A stretch of 64,000 bases of DNA from Methanolobus sediminis (GCF_031312595.1 NZ_CP133592.1:434001-498000); one strand, 5' to 3'; positions 36,351 to 47,357 are shown, counted from the stretch's first letter. Numbers and translations are program-made. Notes: a model not told the origin generated them from the letters alone.

Positions 36351-37145
36351 TTATTCTCCTCCCTTGTTTGCAAGGAGTGCGAGTGGTATCGCAATTACAT
36401 GGATATATTTACTGAATGGTATGTATGCGATACAGAACAGAAGTGAAATTACCACGTGGAAAAGTGCCATTGGTGGTGCAAGTGATGTGTCCTCGATACC
36501 GAATGACCAAATTGTTCCGTTCCTGATACCATCAGCAATGAATCCTGTAATGGTAATAATAGTAAGTCCGATAAGAAGAATAGAGTCGTATGCGATTGTT
36601 GCTTCTCTTACCTTTGCAACAAAGAGTCTTCTGTAAATAGCGATGATGATACCAATAAGCAGTATGTAACTGAATATGTCATTTGGCACTGCAAGGAGCT
36701 CTCTGAATGTCTCAGGGATCATGAACCATGGAAGTGAATGAGCATATCCTACCTTCTCGCCTATGAGGTGTATCATTTCAACAGCGAACATTGCACCGGA
36801 CATTGCAAAAAGAGTCATCCAGCCAACGAAAATAGTGAAGTGCATAAACCATCTGAGAGGGCTTCTTCTCAGGATCCTTCTCTGGAAAAGGATGTCAAGG
36901 ACAAATGTTTCAAGAACGGACTGATTGTGAACGTGTGCATGCTCACTCATCTGGTACATAAGCATTTTAGGGAATGCCATTATACTCTTGGATGGAGCAG
37001 CGCCATATCCTGTAGAGCCCATACCCCATTTCTTTAAGTTGATGTACATTCCTACAACAAAAATACCCATGGCAATAAAGGAAATGAGCATCATCTGCAC
37101 AAAAGTAACCCTTAGTGCATCGGTTACACCGGCAAAATAATCCAT
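36351..37145 (-). CDS. hdrE: CoB-CoM heterodisulfide reductase subunit E (cytochrome b)
   Basis: A 264-residue integral membrane b-type cytochrome that takes electrons from reduced methanophenazine and passes them to HdrD, coupling heterodisulfide reduction to proton translocation. About five hydrophobic helices are visible, with candidate heme histidines in [23 protein letters not shown] and [19 protein letters not shown] precedes the ATG at 37145. The order hdrE-hdrD matches Methanosarcina and supports a cytochrome-containing methanogen. The 259-base divergent region to trmJ includes AT-rich TATA candidates. Confidence 0.95.
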   Translation of the reverse strand: MDYFAGVTDALRVTFVQMMLISFIAMGIFVVGMYINLKKWGMGSTGYGAAPSKSIMAFPKMLMYQMSEHAHVHNQSVLETFVLDILFQRRILRRSPLRWFMHFTIFVGWMTLFAMSGAMFAVEMIHLIGEKVGYAHSLPWFMIPETFRELLAVPNDIFSYILLIGIIIAIYRRLFVAKVREATIAYDSILLIGLTIITITGFIADGIRNGTIWSFGIEDTSLAPPMALFHVVISLLFCIAYIPFSKYIHVIAIPLALLANKGGE

Positions 37146-37404
37146 ATTTTTCTTCTCCTGATGTTATTATAAATATATAATTATTATAAAGACGATTTAT
37201 TCTTTACTATAAAGTAACCAGTTTGGTTTGCATGATTGTGGTGCCGATATTATTTAAAGATTTTCATCATTAAAATCTACATCGGCTGGCGTATTGTTGT
37301 GCCTTATTTTCACACAATGGATGACAAATAATTAATTAACCTTATATGTCGTCACACGCTTAATTAGGCAAAAAGCAAAAAGAAGCAATAGGTAGACTTT
37401 ACAA

Positions 37405-38130
37405 ATGGATCTTAGAATAGTGCTCGTAGAACCACTGTACCAGGGAAATGTGGGTTCGGTTACAAGAGCAATGAAGAATTTTGGATTCTCTGACCTTGTA
37501 CTCGTAAATCCCTGTAAATTGTCAGACGAAGCAAAAGCTATGTCATCCCATGCAAGGGACCTGCTGGAAAATGCAAAGAGAGTTTCAACCCTGGATGAAG
37601 CTATAGAGGACTGCAGTATTATAATAGGCACCACAGGAATTGCAGGGTCCAGATTTGATCTGCATCTCAGAGTTCCCGGTTATTCTCCGAAGGAGATAAA
37701 AGAGCGTCTCTCTGGTCTTGATGGAAAAGTGGCAGTGCTTTTTGGAAGAGAGGACAACGGCTTCACAAGAGAAGAACTTAAAAAATGTGATATGATAATG
37801 ACAATTCCAACATCGGAAGTCTATCCTGTCATGAACCTTTCACATGCTGTTGCAGTTGTTCTCTATGAGTTCAGCGATATTAAAGTGGCAGAAGCACCTC
37901 TGGCAGATGCAAGGGACATGAAAATACTTTATGAACACCTGGCTGAGCTTCTTGATGATATAGACTACCCAGAGCACAAAAAAGAAAAAACGAACCTGAT
38001 GCTCAGGAGAATATTCGGAAGATCCTGCCTGCTCTCAAGAGAGATACACACATTACATGGTATTCTCAGAAAGATACAGAGACAGTACCCCGATGAATGT
38101 GAAGATGATGACGCCGATTATGAAAATTAG
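37405..38130 (+). CDS. trmJ: SPOUT RNA 2'-O-methyltransferase (TrmJ-like)
   Basis: A 241-residue SpoU/TrmH-superfamily methyltransferase. The opening VLVEPLYQGNVGSVTRAMKNFG is the TrmJ start motif; knot-forming AdoMet-binding segments VLFGREDNGFTREEL and IPTSEVYPVMNLSHAVAVVLYE follow. A C-terminal extension of about 70 residues includes LMLRRIFGRS, typical of TrmJ. It probably methylates tRNA nucleotide 32. Diverges from hdrE and precedes mcm by 93 bases. The exact RNA target is inferred from family. Confidence 0.82.
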   Translation: MDLRIVLVEPLYQGNVGSVTRAMKNFGFSDLVLVNPCKLSDEAKAMSSHARDLLENAKRVSTLDEAIEDCSIIIGTTGIAGSRFDLHLRVPGYSPKEIKERLSGLDGKVAVLFGREDNGFTREELKKCDMIMTIPTSEVYPVMNLSHAVAVVLYEFSDIKVAEAPLADARDMKILYEHLAELLDDIDYPEHKKEKTNLMLRRIFGRSCLLSREIHTLHGILRKIQRQYPDECEDDDADYEN

Positions 38131-38223
38131 AATTGACAGTAAGGGCTGCGTTTCGAAATGTTCATATCATTTGAAACCTATGTTGCATTCCCTAAATGAT
38201 TTTTAACTAATTATTGATTGAAC

Positions 38224-40314
38224 ATGACTGAAGGTAAGTGGGACGAAAAATTCGTAGTTTTCCTGAAAAAATACTATTGGGATAGCATTCTTCAACTGGC
38301 TAATAACTATCCCGACCAGCGTAGTCTGGAAGTGGACTTCTACGATCTTGATGTTTTTGACAGGGAAATAGCAAACGAGCTTCTTTTTAATCCTGATGAG
38401 GTACTGCCAAGTGCGAACAACGCACTTCAGCAGATCGATCTTCCGGTAGAGAAAAAACTTATTGACGCTAAAGTGCGCTTTGTTAAGATCCCTAACAAGA
38501 TACCAAACAGGGATCTGAGAAGTAAGCACCTTTTACAATTCATTGCAATCGAAGGAATGATACGTAAAGCAACAGAAGTACGTCCAAAGGTGCTAAATGC
38601 TGCTTTCCAGTGTATGCGTTGTGAACATGTGACAATGGTCCCACAGAATGAGATAAAATTCGTTGAACCTGTTGAATGCGAGAACGAGACATGTGGTCGA
38701 AAAGGACCATTTAAGATACTTGTCAACCAGTCAGTTTTTGTCGATGCCCAGAAACTTCAGATACAGGAATCACCTGAGAACCTGAAAGGTGGTACTCAGC
38801 CACAGAGTCTTGATGTTGATATAGAAGATGACCTTGCAGGTCTTGTAAAACCAGGTGACCGTGTTATAATTAATGGGGTTCTTCGCTCCCACCAGAGAAC
38901 CACGAGAGAAGGAAAATCTCCTTTCTATGACCTTGTACTGCATGCAAACTCAATTGAATACACTGACCTTGAGTTCGATGAGCTTGAAATAACACCGGAA
39001 GAAGAAGAAGAAATACTTGCCCTGAGCCGCGATCCGGAGATATACCATAAAGTCATCGGCTCGATTGCCCCTTCCATTTACGGTTATGACGATGTGAAAG
39101 AAGCACTGTCACTTCAGTTATTCTCAGGTGTTGCAAAACACCTTCCTGACGGATCAAGAGTACGTGGTGATATTCACATGCTCTTTATGGGAGATCCGGG
39201 TGTAGCTAAAAGTCAGTTGTTAAGATACATGGTAAAACTCTCACCCCGTGGTGTTTTTGCATCCGGTAAAAGTGCATCATCAAGCGGTCTTACCGCTGCG
39301 GCTGTACGTGATGATCTTGGAGACGGACGCTGGACACTGGAAGCCGGTGCACTCGTAATGGCAGACATGGGAATTGCGGCAGTGGACGAAATGGATAAGA
39401 TGAGCACTGAAGATAAGAGTGCACTCCACGAAGCAATGGAACAGCAGACAATCAGTGTTGCAAAGGCCGGTATCCTCGCCACGTTGAAATCCCGTTGTGC
39501 CCTGCTTGGTGCAGCTAACCCTAAATACGGCCGTTTTGACAGGTACGAAGGTATTGCACAGCAAATCAACATGCCACCTGCTCTCATTTCAAGGTTTGAC
39601 ATGATATTTGTCCTTCTGGATACACCTAATGAGGATATGGACTCAAAGATAGCAAAGCACATTCTCAAATCACACTATGCAGGTGAACTTTCAGAACAGC
39701 GTAAGAATCTGCCTTCCAGTACTATAACCCAGGAACAGGTCGATGATCACATGGAGATAATCAAGCCTGTGATAGACCCTGATTTCCTTCGAAAATACAT
39801 TGCATATTCAAGGAGAAACATTTTCCCTGTAATGGAAGATGAAGCCCGTGACCATCTTGTGAAATTCTATATGGATTTGCGAAGGATGGGAGACGGAAAG
39901 GATGCACCTGTCCCTGTAACAGCACGTCAGCTTGAAGCACTTGTAAGGCTTGCAGAAGCCAGTGCACGTCTGAGACTCAGTAATGTTGCAACCATGGATG
40001 ATGCAAAAAGAACAACAAGAATTGTATATTCATGCCTCAGGCAGGTTGGTGTAGATCCGGATACAGGAGCATTCGATGTGGATGTAATCGCCTCCGGTAC
40101 AAGCAAGAGCCAGAGGGACAGGATCAAGACTATCAAAGAAATCATAAAGTCAGTCGGAGAGAAGCATCCCGGTGGGAAAGCCCCGCTTGAAGAGGTCTAT
40201 GCAGAAGCCCAGAACCAGAATATAGACAGGCAGCACGCTGAAGATCTTATTTCACGCATGAGACGCTCCGGCGATCTTATAAAACCCGACAAGGAACATG
40301 TAAAAGTAGTTTAG
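38224..40314 (+). CDS. mcm: Replicative DNA helicase MCM
   Basis: The hexameric helicase of archaeal replication forks. About 696 residues: N-terminal domain with a zinc site (CMRCE near residue 130 and CENETCGRKG near 151), beta-hairpin/OB region, then the AAA+ domain with Walker A GDPGVAKSQLL near 322, Walker B AAVDEMDKM near 385, sensor-1 AANPKYGRFD and arginine finger SRFDMIF near 455, and a C-terminal winged-helix region. ATG 38224 is preferred to the in-frame TTG at 38218. DUF424 and coiled-coil genes follow in tight series. Confidence 0.96.
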   Translation: MTEGKWDEKFVVFLKKYYWDSILQLANNYPDQRSLEVDFYDLDVFDREIANELLFNPDEVLPSANNALQQIDLPVEKKLIDAKVRFVKIPNKIPNRDLRSKHLLQFIAIEGMIRKATEVRPKVLNAAFQCMRCEHVTMVPQNEIKFVEPVECENETCGRKGPFKILVNQSVFVDAQKLQIQESPENLKGGTQPQSLDVDIEDDLAGLVKPGDRVIINGVLRSHQRTTREGKSPFYDLVLHANSIEYTDLEFDELEITPEEEEEILALSRDPEIYHKVIGSIAPSIYGYDDVKEALSLQLFSGVAKHLPDGSRVRGDIHMLFMGDPGVAKSQLLRYMVKLSPRGVFASGKSASSSGLTAAAVRDDLGDGRWTLEAGALVMADMGIAAVDEMDKMSTEDKSALHEAMEQQTISVAKAGILATLKSRCALLGAANPKYGRFDRYEGIAQQINMPPALISRFDMIFVLLDTPNEDMDSKIAKHILKSHYAGELSEQRKNLPSSTITQEQVDDHMEIIKPVIDPDFLRKYIAYSRRNIFPVMEDEARDHLVKFYMDLRRMGDGKDAPVPVTARQLEALVRLAEASARLRLSNVATMDDAKRTTRIVYSCLRQVGVDPDTGAFDVDVIASGTSKSQRDRIKTIKEIIKSVGEKHPGGKAPLEEVYAEAQNQNIDRQHAEDLISRMRRSGDLIKPDKEHVKVV

Positions 40315-40335
40315 AAATTGTTGTGAAGTGACCGT

Positions 40336-40626
40336 ATGTATCTGAAGATCCATAAATCAGGCGATAGTACAATTGTTGCTCTGTGTGACAGAGAACTTAT
40401 TGGAAAGACACTTAAAGATGGTAACATAAAGGTTACTATAACTGAAGAATTCTACAAAGGAGAGCTCATATCCAGAGAAGAGGCAATTGAGATCATTTCA
40501 AAAGCCGGCAATATCAATATATTTGGAGAAAAAGCAGTTTCCTGTGCCATTGAATGTGGGATTGTAGATAAAGATAATGTAAAGATCATTAATGAAGTAG
40601 CACATGCCCAGATATTTCGGATATAA
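40336..40626 (+). CDS. DUF424 family protein
   Basis: A 96-residue archaeal protein opening MYLKIHKSGDSTIVALCDRE and containing FYKGELISREEAIEII and GIVDKDNVKIINEVAHAQIFRI, the DUF424 pattern. Function is unknown; the family recurs beside replication and translation genes in archaea. It follows mcm by 21 bases, with GAAGTGA just before the ATG, and precedes the coiled-coil pair by 18 bases, so a shared transcript is likely. Confidence 0.82.
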   Translation: MYLKIHKSGDSTIVALCDRELIGKTLKDGNIKVTITEEFYKGELISREEAIEIISKAGNINIFGEKAVSCAIECGIVDKDNVKIINEVAHAQIFRI

Positions 40627-40644
40627 TTGCTACGAGGTTTTGTT

Positions 40645-41319
40645 ATGAATAACGAGATGGCGGATCAGGGCGCTGAGAACAGTGCGCCACATACCTATGA
40701 CAGGAAAGAGCTTATTGAAGCTGTTGTAGTGAAACACAAAAAATACATTGATGAATACACTGTTGAATTCATTGAGCTTGAAGGCAAAATGAAGGAACTT
40801 CTGGACAACATCGATTCTTCCAGGAAGAACAGAACAGAAGTTCTGGAAAAGATTGAGATACTGACTGAAAAGAGACAGTTGTTCTATCATCAGGCAGAGA
40901 AATTGCTTGATGAACTCGCAGAATCGGTATCAAACAGCGATTTTACCCGTGAAAAATCTCATGCTATGGAAAAACTGGCTAAAGTCAAAGGTTCACTGAG
41001 CCCTGAAGAAGAGCAAAAGCAGGTGGATTCTATCCTCCAAAGCATTTCAGAACTGAGTTCAAAGGCATCCGGAATAGATGACAAGCTTGCCGTTATCGTG
41101 GAGAAAATAAAGGACGCTCTTGGATATAAACTGGAAATGAGCTCAATAGACAGTTCCGAAGAATCATTTAATAGCAATATGTCATCCTATGAGGAAGGAA
41201 TAAAAGAAATAGAACCACGATACAAATGGCTTGAGAACAGGATCAACAGTCATAAGGAAGCTCAGGGATACTGGGAAAAGCAGCCACTGGTCAGTGACAA
41301 ACAGGAGGTTGAAGCATGA
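40645..41319 (+). CDS. Coiled-coil protein, unknown function (upstream of COG1340 partner)
   Basis: A 224-residue soluble protein dominated by heptad-like charged helices (for example YTVEFIELEGKMKELLDNI and KYRWLENRI-like segments near the end). No catalytic motif, signal peptide or membrane segment is visible. The ATG at 40645 follows GAGGTTTTG; a TTG at 40627 is less likely. It overlaps the next coiled-coil gene by four bases (ATGA), implying the two proteins are made in step and may form a hetero-coil. Confidence 0.65.
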   Translation: MNNEMADQGAENSAPHTYDRKELIEAVVVKHKKYIDEYTVEFIELEGKMKELLDNIDSSRKNRTEVLEKIEILTEKRQLFYHQAEKLLDELAESVSNSDFTREKSHAMEKLAKVKGSLSPEEEQKQVDSILQSISELSSKASGIDDKLAVIVEKIKDALGYKLEMSSIDSSEESFNSNMSSYEEGIKEIEPRYKWLENRINSHKEAQGYWEKQPLVSDKQEVEA

Positions 41320-42239
41320 GCGATATAGACATTTCATCAATGAGTGAAAAAGACCTCAAAAACAAGGTTAACGACCTTCGTACCCAGATTGGCCATTTTG
41401 ACCGTGAACTTAAAGGTATTTACCGCGAACTCAAACTTCACCACACAAACAGCGATGATCTGAAGAAGGAAAGAGACAAGCTGAACGCCCAGGTAAGGGA
41501 GCTGGTTGGAAAAGCACGTGATGCAAAGTCCAGAAGAGATGAGATAAATGCAAAGATATCTTCACTGAAAGCGTCACGTAATGAGGTCAACGAAAAGAGC
41601 CGTATGTTCTCTGATAACATCAGCGAGTTCAAAACAAAGAGGGACGAACTAAACAAGATGTCCAAAGGAAGTGTGGAAACACTATCCAAAGCCTATGCTG
41701 CCGATCTTGAACTTTTCCTTAACGCAGACATTCCTTTAAAGCACGAGATAGACCTTTTCGGAAGACTTCTTGATCTGAAAGAACGTCTTGGAGCAGCTTT
41801 TGATGCAAATGCAATGCATGAGAAGCTTATGGAAACCTATGCAGAATCCAAGGGAGTGTTCGAATCCAGAGAGGATTTTGGCAGTGAGATCGGCAAGCTC
41901 GCTGAAGAATCACAGAAATATCACCTTGAGATGATAGAGCTTTACAACCAGGCAGATGAACTGAGAAAAGCAGCCGACACAGCTCACTCACAGATATCCG
42001 AGAAATATGCAGTTACTGCTCCTATCAGGGAAAAGATTGACCCACTCAAACAGAAGATAGCAGCCCTCAGAGAGGAACTCGATGTTTATCTTAGCAAACT
42101 CAATGATATTCAGGTTGAAAAGGATGACAAGAAACAGGAAGAACATCTTGTTGTTGCAAAAGAGAAACTTGAAAAGAGCGGTCGTCTGAGTCTTGAAGAC
42201 CTGAAAGTGCTCATGGAAAAGGGAGATCTTAAGTTCTGA
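41316..42239 (+). CDS. Archaeal coiled-coil protein (COG1340-like)
   Basis: A 307-residue protein made mostly of long coiled-coil segments (LKKERDKLNAQVRELVGKA; SLKASRNEVNEKS; FKTKRDELNKMSKG), a central helical region around FGRLLDLKERLGAAFD, and a C-terminal LSLEDLKVLMEKGDLKF tail. It matches the archaeal phosphoserine-phosphatase-like coiled-coil group COG1340, whose role is unknown; SMC-like scaffolding or ribosome-related roles have been guessed. GGAGGTTGA precedes the start, which overlaps the upstream stop by four bases. Confidence 0.72.
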   Translation: MSDIDISSMSEKDLKNKVNDLRTQIGHFDRELKGIYRELKLHHTNSDDLKKERDKLNAQVRELVGKARDAKSRRDEINAKISSLKASRNEVNEKSRMFSDNISEFKTKRDELNKMSKGSVETLSKAYAADLELFLNADIPLKHEIDLFGRLLDLKERLGAAFDANAMHEKLMETYAESKGVFESREDFGSEIGKLAEESQKYHLEMIELYNQADELRKAADTAHSQISEKYAVTAPIREKIDPLKQKIAALREELDVYLSKLNDIQVEKDDKKQEEHLVVAKEKLEKSGRLSLEDLKVLMEKGDLKF

Positions 42240-42274
42240 TCTTTCCCTTTCTGACTTTTTAATTTCAATTAATT

Positions 42275-42853
42275 TTACTTCTTAACAGCAACTCTGCACA
42301 ATATTAATGCAGATATGCATGCAAGTGCCTGAAATATAGTAAATCCACCAGCCTGCGCGGAGGATGGATTAGCTGTTGAATTCGAGTCTTCTTCCTGAGC
42401 ATAATTATTTGTCGTTTCTTCAATCTCCGGCTCAGGATAATCTTTGTCCATATACTGATAGACAGGTTTGAAAGTAATAAGCTCCCCTCCCGGATTTATG
42501 TAAATGGTATCTACTGTAATATTCAGGATTTCCGTACTTTTGGAATATACAAAAATGTCACCTTCAGACATAATTTCATCCTTCAACAGTTCACCATCGT
42601 GCAAAAGCTTCAGCCACACTTGCTTTTTATCCTGATTGACGCTTATGACACTTAATGAATAATTCTGGTAAAAATCCCAGGAAGCACCCGTTGTAAGAAA
42701 TATTCCCGTACCGTTGATCAATACAGTATCCTGATTCATACCCATGCCCAGAGCTTCATTGATGCGCAAAGGTTCGGCATTAACTGATATTATCATTGTG
42801 CTTAAAAGAAGTAAGGTGAAGAACGCATAAGAGATCCTTTTCAGAAAAGTCAT
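42275..42853 (-). CDS. Single S-layer-domain membrane-anchored protein
   Basis: A 192-residue exported protein: signal peptide (FFTLLLLSTMIISVNA), one beta domain whose NGTGIFLTTGASWDFYQNYS and KKQVWLKLLHDGELLKDE segments resemble the S-layer-related duplication domain of Methanosarcinales, an acidic Ser/Thr/Asn linker, then a C-terminal GGFTIFQALACISALILCRV helix with basic end. That end resembles a PGF-type archaeosortase signal with Gly replacing Pro. It is far smaller than true S-layer proteins, which have two such domains. It lies 18 bases after birA in the same orientation. Confidence 0.65.
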   Translation of the reverse strand: MTFLKRISYAFFTLLLLSTMIISVNAEPLRINEALGMGMNQDTVLINGTGIFLTTGASWDFYQNYSLSVISVNQDKKQVWLKLLHDGELLKDEIMSEGDIFVYSKSTEILNITVDTIYINPGGELITFKPVYQYMDKDYPEPEIEETTNNYAQEEDSNSTANPSSAQAGGFTIFQALACISALILCRVAVKK

Positions 42854-42871
42854 GAAAGATCACTTCACCAA

Positions 42872-43849
42872 CTAATCACTGTAACGGCAATTTCCGGCAA
42901 TGATCTCATGTTTTTTATCATTTTTGTCAAGAACTACAAGGGCACCTTTTTCAGTAATTCCAATTGCTTTTCCTTCAATGAGCAGGGTAGGAGTTGTAAC
43001 TCTCACATTCCTTCCAATGGTATCTGAAAGATTGATCCATTCATCTACGATCTCAGCAAACTGCCTTGTCTTGAATCTGATATATTGCTGTTCAAGTTCA
43101 TACAGGAGAGAAGCAAGGAAAGATGTTCTATCAATTGGTTTTCCAGTTTCATTTGCAATACTGGTGGAATTTCTTCTGATATCATCGTTCAGATCGGAAA
43201 GCTTGACATTTACATTAATACCTATTCCAAGGATAACATATTCTACCTTCCCGATCTCAGCACTAACTTCTGTTAGTATTCCACATATCTTCTTACCTTT
43301 GACAAGAACGTCATTAGGCCATTTGATATGAGCATCCACACCCATATTTCTAAGAGCATTGGTCACAGCAATACCTGCAACGAGAGTCACCCTTGAAAGA
43401 TTATCCAGAGGAATTGAGGGTTTAAGGATAAGGGAAAGCCATAGCCCGCCTGGAACTGATTGCCACTCCCTGCCCATGCGACCTCTGCCACTTTTCTGGG
43501 TCTCTGCCAATACAACAGTACCTTCTGAAGACCTGGATGCGATTTCCCTGGCAGTGTTATTGGTAGATTCAAGTTCGGAATAATAGAGAACATCATTTCC
43601 AAAGAGGCTGGTTTTGAGAATAACCTGTAGCATCTCAGGATCGATCTTATCAGGGCAGGAATCTAATATATATCCGGTCTTGGGCGAAGATCGAACATCA
43701 TATCCTTCTTTCCTGAGGGCCTTTATGTATTTCCATACCATAGCCCTAGTAATGCCTAATCTTTCCCCGATCTCCTGCCCGGATACCGGAGTTCCTTCAG
43801 ATTTCCTTAATATGCTGATAATGGCTTTTTTATTATCATTCACAGGCAT
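42872..43849 (-). CDS. birA: Biotin-protein ligase/repressor BirA
   Basis: A 325-residue bifunctional-type BirA. The N-terminal winged helix (GQEIGERLGITRAMVWKYIKALRKEGY, quoted in part) suggests DNA binding; the ligase core contains GRGRMGREW, the biotin-binding loop, and HIKWPNDVLVKGKKICGIL; an SH3-like C-terminal domain follows. It should biotinylate PycB, encoded two genes upstream, and may repress biotin-related genes. The ATG at 43849 lies 50 bases after pycA, so pycB-pycA-birA may form one unit. Confidence 0.92.
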   Translation of the reverse strand: MPVNDNKKAIISILRKSEGTPVSGQEIGERLGITRAMVWKYIKALRKEGYDVRSSPKTGYILDSCPDKIDPEMLQVILKTSLFGNDVLYYSELESTNNTAREIASRSSEGTVVLAETQKSGRGRMGREWQSVPGGLWLSLILKPSIPLDNLSRVTLVAGIAVTNALRNMGVDAHIKWPNDVLVKGKKICGILTEVSAEIGKVEYVILGIGINVNVKLSDLNDDIRRNSTSIANETGKPIDRTSFLASLLYELEQQYIRFKTRQFAEIVDEWINLSDTIGRNVRVTTPTLLIEGKAIGITEKGALVVLDKNDKKHEIIAGNCRYSD

Positions 43850-43899
43850 TCCACCATACGATGTTTACTCCCAGATTAAACATACGCTGCCAAAGTTTA

Positions 43900-45381
43900 T
43901 TACTTTGTCTGTTTTTTGGCAGCATTCACATACGAACTTACAGCAGCAGTAACCGCAGCAACTTTCTGATCCTGATTAGAAAGTGCTGATGCAAGTGTTG
44001 CTCCCTTGGCAGAATCTTCCTCAACAACCTTTCGGACATCATCGATGATATTATAGTCGTCTATGAAATGGGTGGTGAGATTTCCTTCCCTGAATGCAGG
44101 ATGTCTGAGCACTGCCTTGTGGAATGGTATGTTGGTTGTTACCCCCACAACAACGTACTCATAGAGTGCACGCTGCATCCTGTCAATGGCTTCGTTCCTA
44201 TCACTTCCCCATGCACAGAGCTTTGAGATCATTGAATCATAATATGGTGAGATGGTATAACCCATGTGAACACCACTGTCTACCCTGATACCCGGCCCTC
44301 CTGCAGAGCGGTATCTCCTGATCTTTCCAGGTGATGGAGCAAAATCATTCAGCGGATCCTCAGCATTTATACGACACTCAATAGCCCATCCACGGATGCT
44401 GATATCTTCCTGCTTGAATGGTAACGGTTCTCCACATGCAATATGAAGCTGTTGTTTTGCAAGGTCTATACCTGTGATCATCTCACTGATAGTGTGTTCT
44501 ACCTGAAGTCTTGTATTAACTTCAAGGAAATAGAAATCACCCTTTGAATAAAGGAACTCAACTGTACCTGCATTCTCATAACCGATAGCCTTTGCAGCCT
44601 TTACAGCAGTTTCCCCCATCTGCTTACGCAACTCAGGGGTTATTACCGGAGAAGGCGCTTCTTCTATGAGTTTCTGATGTCTGCGCTGAATAGAACATTC
44701 CCTTTCCATGACATAAACAGCATCACCATATTTATCAGCAAGGATCTGGAACTCAATATGTCTTGGTTCCTCAACATATTTTTCAATAAATACGGTCGAA
44801 TCGCCAAAAGCGGATTCTGCTACTGACTGGATTGAATTAAGTGCAGTGTGGAAATCTTTCCTGGAATGGACAATCTTCATTCCAATTCCACCACCACCTG
44901 CAGATGCCTTGATAATCACAGGATAACCGATGCCATCTGCAAGATCTGCAGCTTTTTCCGGATCTGAGATTGCTTCGTTTGTTCCCGGAACCACAGGAAC
45001 TCCAGCTTCTATCATGGTGTTCCTGGCAGCTATCTTACTTCCCATCTGCTCGATAGCCTTGCTGGAAGGTCCGATGAATGTAATACCTGCATCCTCACAC
45101 TTACGTGCAAATTTAGCGTTCTCAGAAAGGAAACCATATCCCGGGTGTATCCCTTCTGCACCGCATTCAAGCGCGACTTCTATTATCCTGTCACCATTCA
45201 GGTAGCTCTGACTGGAAGGTGCAGGTCCGATATTGTAAGCTTCATCTGCATACTTTGCAAAGAGAGCATTCTTGTCAGCTTCGGAGTGTACTGCAACGGT
45301 CTGCACGCCAAGTTCACGGCATGCACGCATTGCACGTATTGCTATCTCACCCCTGTTAGCAATAAGTACTTTCTTGAACAT
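43900..45381 (-). CDS. pycA: Pyruvate carboxylase subunit A (biotin carboxylase)
   Basis: The ATP-dependent biotin carboxylase half of the two-subunit archaeal pyruvate carboxylase, which supplies oxaloacetate for biosynthesis. About 493 residues: [20 protein letters not shown] opening, ATP-grasp loop [25 protein letters not shown], and catalytic [12 protein letters not shown] 40-residue alanine-rich C-terminal extension follows the usual domain. ATG 45381, preceded by AGGTGG, is chosen; an upstream ATG at 45399 overlaps pycB. Confidence 0.94.
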   Translation of the reverse strand: MFKKVLIANRGEIAIRAMRACRELGVQTVAVHSEADKNALFAKYADEAYNIGPAPSSQSYLNGDRIIEVALECGAEGIHPGYGFLSENAKFARKCEDAGITFIGPSSKAIEQMGSKIAARNTMIEAGVPVVPGTNEAISDPEKAADLADGIGYPVIIKASAGGGGIGMKIVHSRKDFHTALNSIQSVAESAFGDSTVFIEKYVEEPRHIEFQILADKYGDAVYVMERECSIQRRHQKLIEEAPSPVITPELRKQMGETAVKAAKAIGYENAGTVEFLYSKGDFYFLEVNTRLQVEHTISEMITGIDLAKQQLHIACGEPLPFKQEDISIRGWAIECRINAEDPLNDFAPSPGKIRRYRSAGGPGIRVDSGVHMGYTISPYYDSMISKLCAWGSDRNEAIDRMQRALYEYVVVGVTTNIPFHKAVLRHPAFREGNLTTHFIDDYNIIDDVRKVVEEDSAKGATLASALSNQDQKVAAVTAAVSSYVNAAKKQTK

Positions 45382-45391
45382 GTCTGTCCAC

Positions 45392-47119
45392 CTACTCAAT
45401 ACTCAAAAGTACATCACCTGATTTCACAGAATCACCCTCTGAAATCAGTATAGCTTTAACAGTTCCACCATGTGGTGCATGAATTGCATTCTCCATCTTC
45501 ATGGCTTCAATAACACATACAGTGTCACCTTCTGTGATGCAGTCTCCTACAGCGACCTTTACGGAAAGTACCATTCCCTGCATATGACTTGTCACAGCTC
45601 CAGGTACAGAGTCTGCTGTAGGCTTATCAGCTGCTTCAACAACCTGCACAGCACCGCCAACCGGATTGACCTTTACATTGAAGACCTCGCCATCGATCTC
45701 AACATTATACTCTGTTGGTATGCCGGTCATGTCAGATACAGCACATGGATTCTTACTCTCCATAATAGGTGTAAGTTTCTCTTCCTCAAGTTCGCCTTTA
45801 AGGAATGCAGGAGCGATTGCAGGATAAAGTGCGTATGTCAGGATATCTTCCTCCTTTTTGACAATGCCCATTTCCTCAGCTTCTTTTTTCGCCTTCTCAT
45901 ATTCAGGAGCGATGAGGTCAGCAGGTCTGCATGTGATAGGTTCCTCGTCACCAATGATCTTTGCAATTATCTCGTCACTGATCTTCTGTGGAGGTCTACC
46001 ATAGAGACCGCGGACATAATCCTTTACCTCTTTTGGAATTACCTTGTACCTCTCACCCATGAGCACATTAAGAACTGCCTGGGTACCTACGATCTGGCTT
46101 GTAGGTGTAACAAGTGGCGGATAACCAAGTTCTGCACGGACAAGTGGCATTTCCTTGAGCACATCCTCGTATTTATCAAGTGCATTCTGTTCTTTAAGCT
46201 GGGAAACAAGGTTTGAAAGCATTCCACCTGGTATCTGGTAAAGCAGGACATTGGTATCGATCTGCTCGGAAATTGGGTTTAGTATGCAGCGATATTCTTC
46301 CTTGAGTTCCTTGAAGTATTGTGAGATTTCGGATATAAGTCCAAGATCAAGTCCGGTAGCACGCCCCGTCTCAGCAAGTGATGCCACAATGGACTCTGTT
46401 GGTGGCTGTGATGTTCCCCATGCAAATGGAGAAAGTGCGGTGTCAAGAATATCAACGCCTGCCCTGCATGCAGCCATATAGCTCATTGGTGCCATACCTG
46501 AGGTACAGTGAGCGTGCAGGTCAACAGGGAGATTGACCTCTGTCTTAAGAGCCTTTACAAGATCGTATGCCTGCTGTGGTGAAATAAGACCTGCCATGTC
46601 TTTGATACAGAGTGAATCACATCCTAACTCTGCAAGATCGGTTGCAAGCTCTACATATTTATCCACAGTATGAACAGGACTGATGGTATACGCAATCGTA
46701 CCCTGTACGTGTGCCCCTTCCTTTTTAGCTACGGTGATAGCTTTTTCCATGTTGCGTATATCGTTAACAGCATCAAATACTCTGAAAATATCGATACCAT
46801 TTTCATAAGCTTTCTTTACAAACTTCTCAACAACATCATCAGAGTAGTGCCTGTAACCTACAAGGTTCTGTCCCCTGAGCAGCATCTGTGCAGGTGTCTC
46901 TTGCATGTGTTTTTTAAGTTCTCTTAGTCTCTCCCATGGATCTTCGTTCAGATACCTTATAGAACTGTCAAATGTTGCTCCACCCCACATCTCTAAAGAA
47001 TAATATCCTACCTGGTCAAGCTTATCCACGATTGGGAGCATGTTACGGGTGCGCATTCTTGTGGCAATGAGGGATTGATGCGCATCTCGAAGAATAGTTT
47101 CAGTTATTTTTACTTTCAT
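45392..47119 (-). CDS. pycB: Pyruvate carboxylase subunit B (carboxyltransferase and biotin carrier)
   Basis: The 575-residue subunit transfers CO2 from carboxybiotin to pyruvate. It opens with [16 protein letters not shown], the carboxyltransferase TIM-barrel start, with CIKDMAGL and [11 protein letters not shown] metal-site motifs, and ends with a biotinyl domain whose attachment lysine is K541 in EAMKMENAI. Oxaloacetate decarboxylase alpha subunits look alike, but pairing with pycA supports pyruvate carboxylase. GGAGGATT precedes the ATG at 47119. The 238-base upstream gap carries AT-rich promoter-like sequence. Confidence 0.94.
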   Translation of the reverse strand: MKVKITETILRDAHQSLIATRMRTRNMLPIVDKLDQVGYYSLEMWGGATFDSSIRYLNEDPWERLRELKKHMQETPAQMLLRGQNLVGYRHYSDDVVEKFVKKAYENGIDIFRVFDAVNDIRNMEKAITVAKKEGAHVQGTIAYTISPVHTVDKYVELATDLAELGCDSLCIKDMAGLISPQQAYDLVKALKTEVNLPVDLHAHCTSGMAPMSYMAACRAGVDILDTALSPFAWGTSQPPTESIVASLAETGRATGLDLGLISEISQYFKELKEEYRCILNPISEQIDTNVLLYQIPGGMLSNLVSQLKEQNALDKYEDVLKEMPLVRAELGYPPLVTPTSQIVGTQAVLNVLMGERYKVIPKEVKDYVRGLYGRPPQKISDEIIAKIIGDEEPITCRPADLIAPEYEKAKKEAEEMGIVKKEEDILTYALYPAIAPAFLKGELEEEKLTPIMESKNPCAVSDMTGIPTEYNVEIDGEVFNVKVNPVGGAVQVVEAADKPTADSVPGAVTSHMQGMVLSVKVAVGDCITEGDTVCVIEAMKMENAIHAPHGGTVKAILISEGDSVKSGDVLLSIE

Positions 47120-47357
47120 GGGAATCCTCCGGGAGTTTTATAATAGTATAATGGTCAATATGATAGAGAATCATCTAATTTCCAGATGAAATTGTACCTT
47201 ATATATCATGTTCTTTTATGTAGTTTCTGGTGAGCGTTTATATATCCACAGGTGCTACACAATAAGGAATTATAAATGAAGAAAAAGAGCTGCAGGATTA
47301 TATACAGTTAGCATAAAAAATAAAATGATTTATGTAAAGGTTGTTTCTAAGATTATT

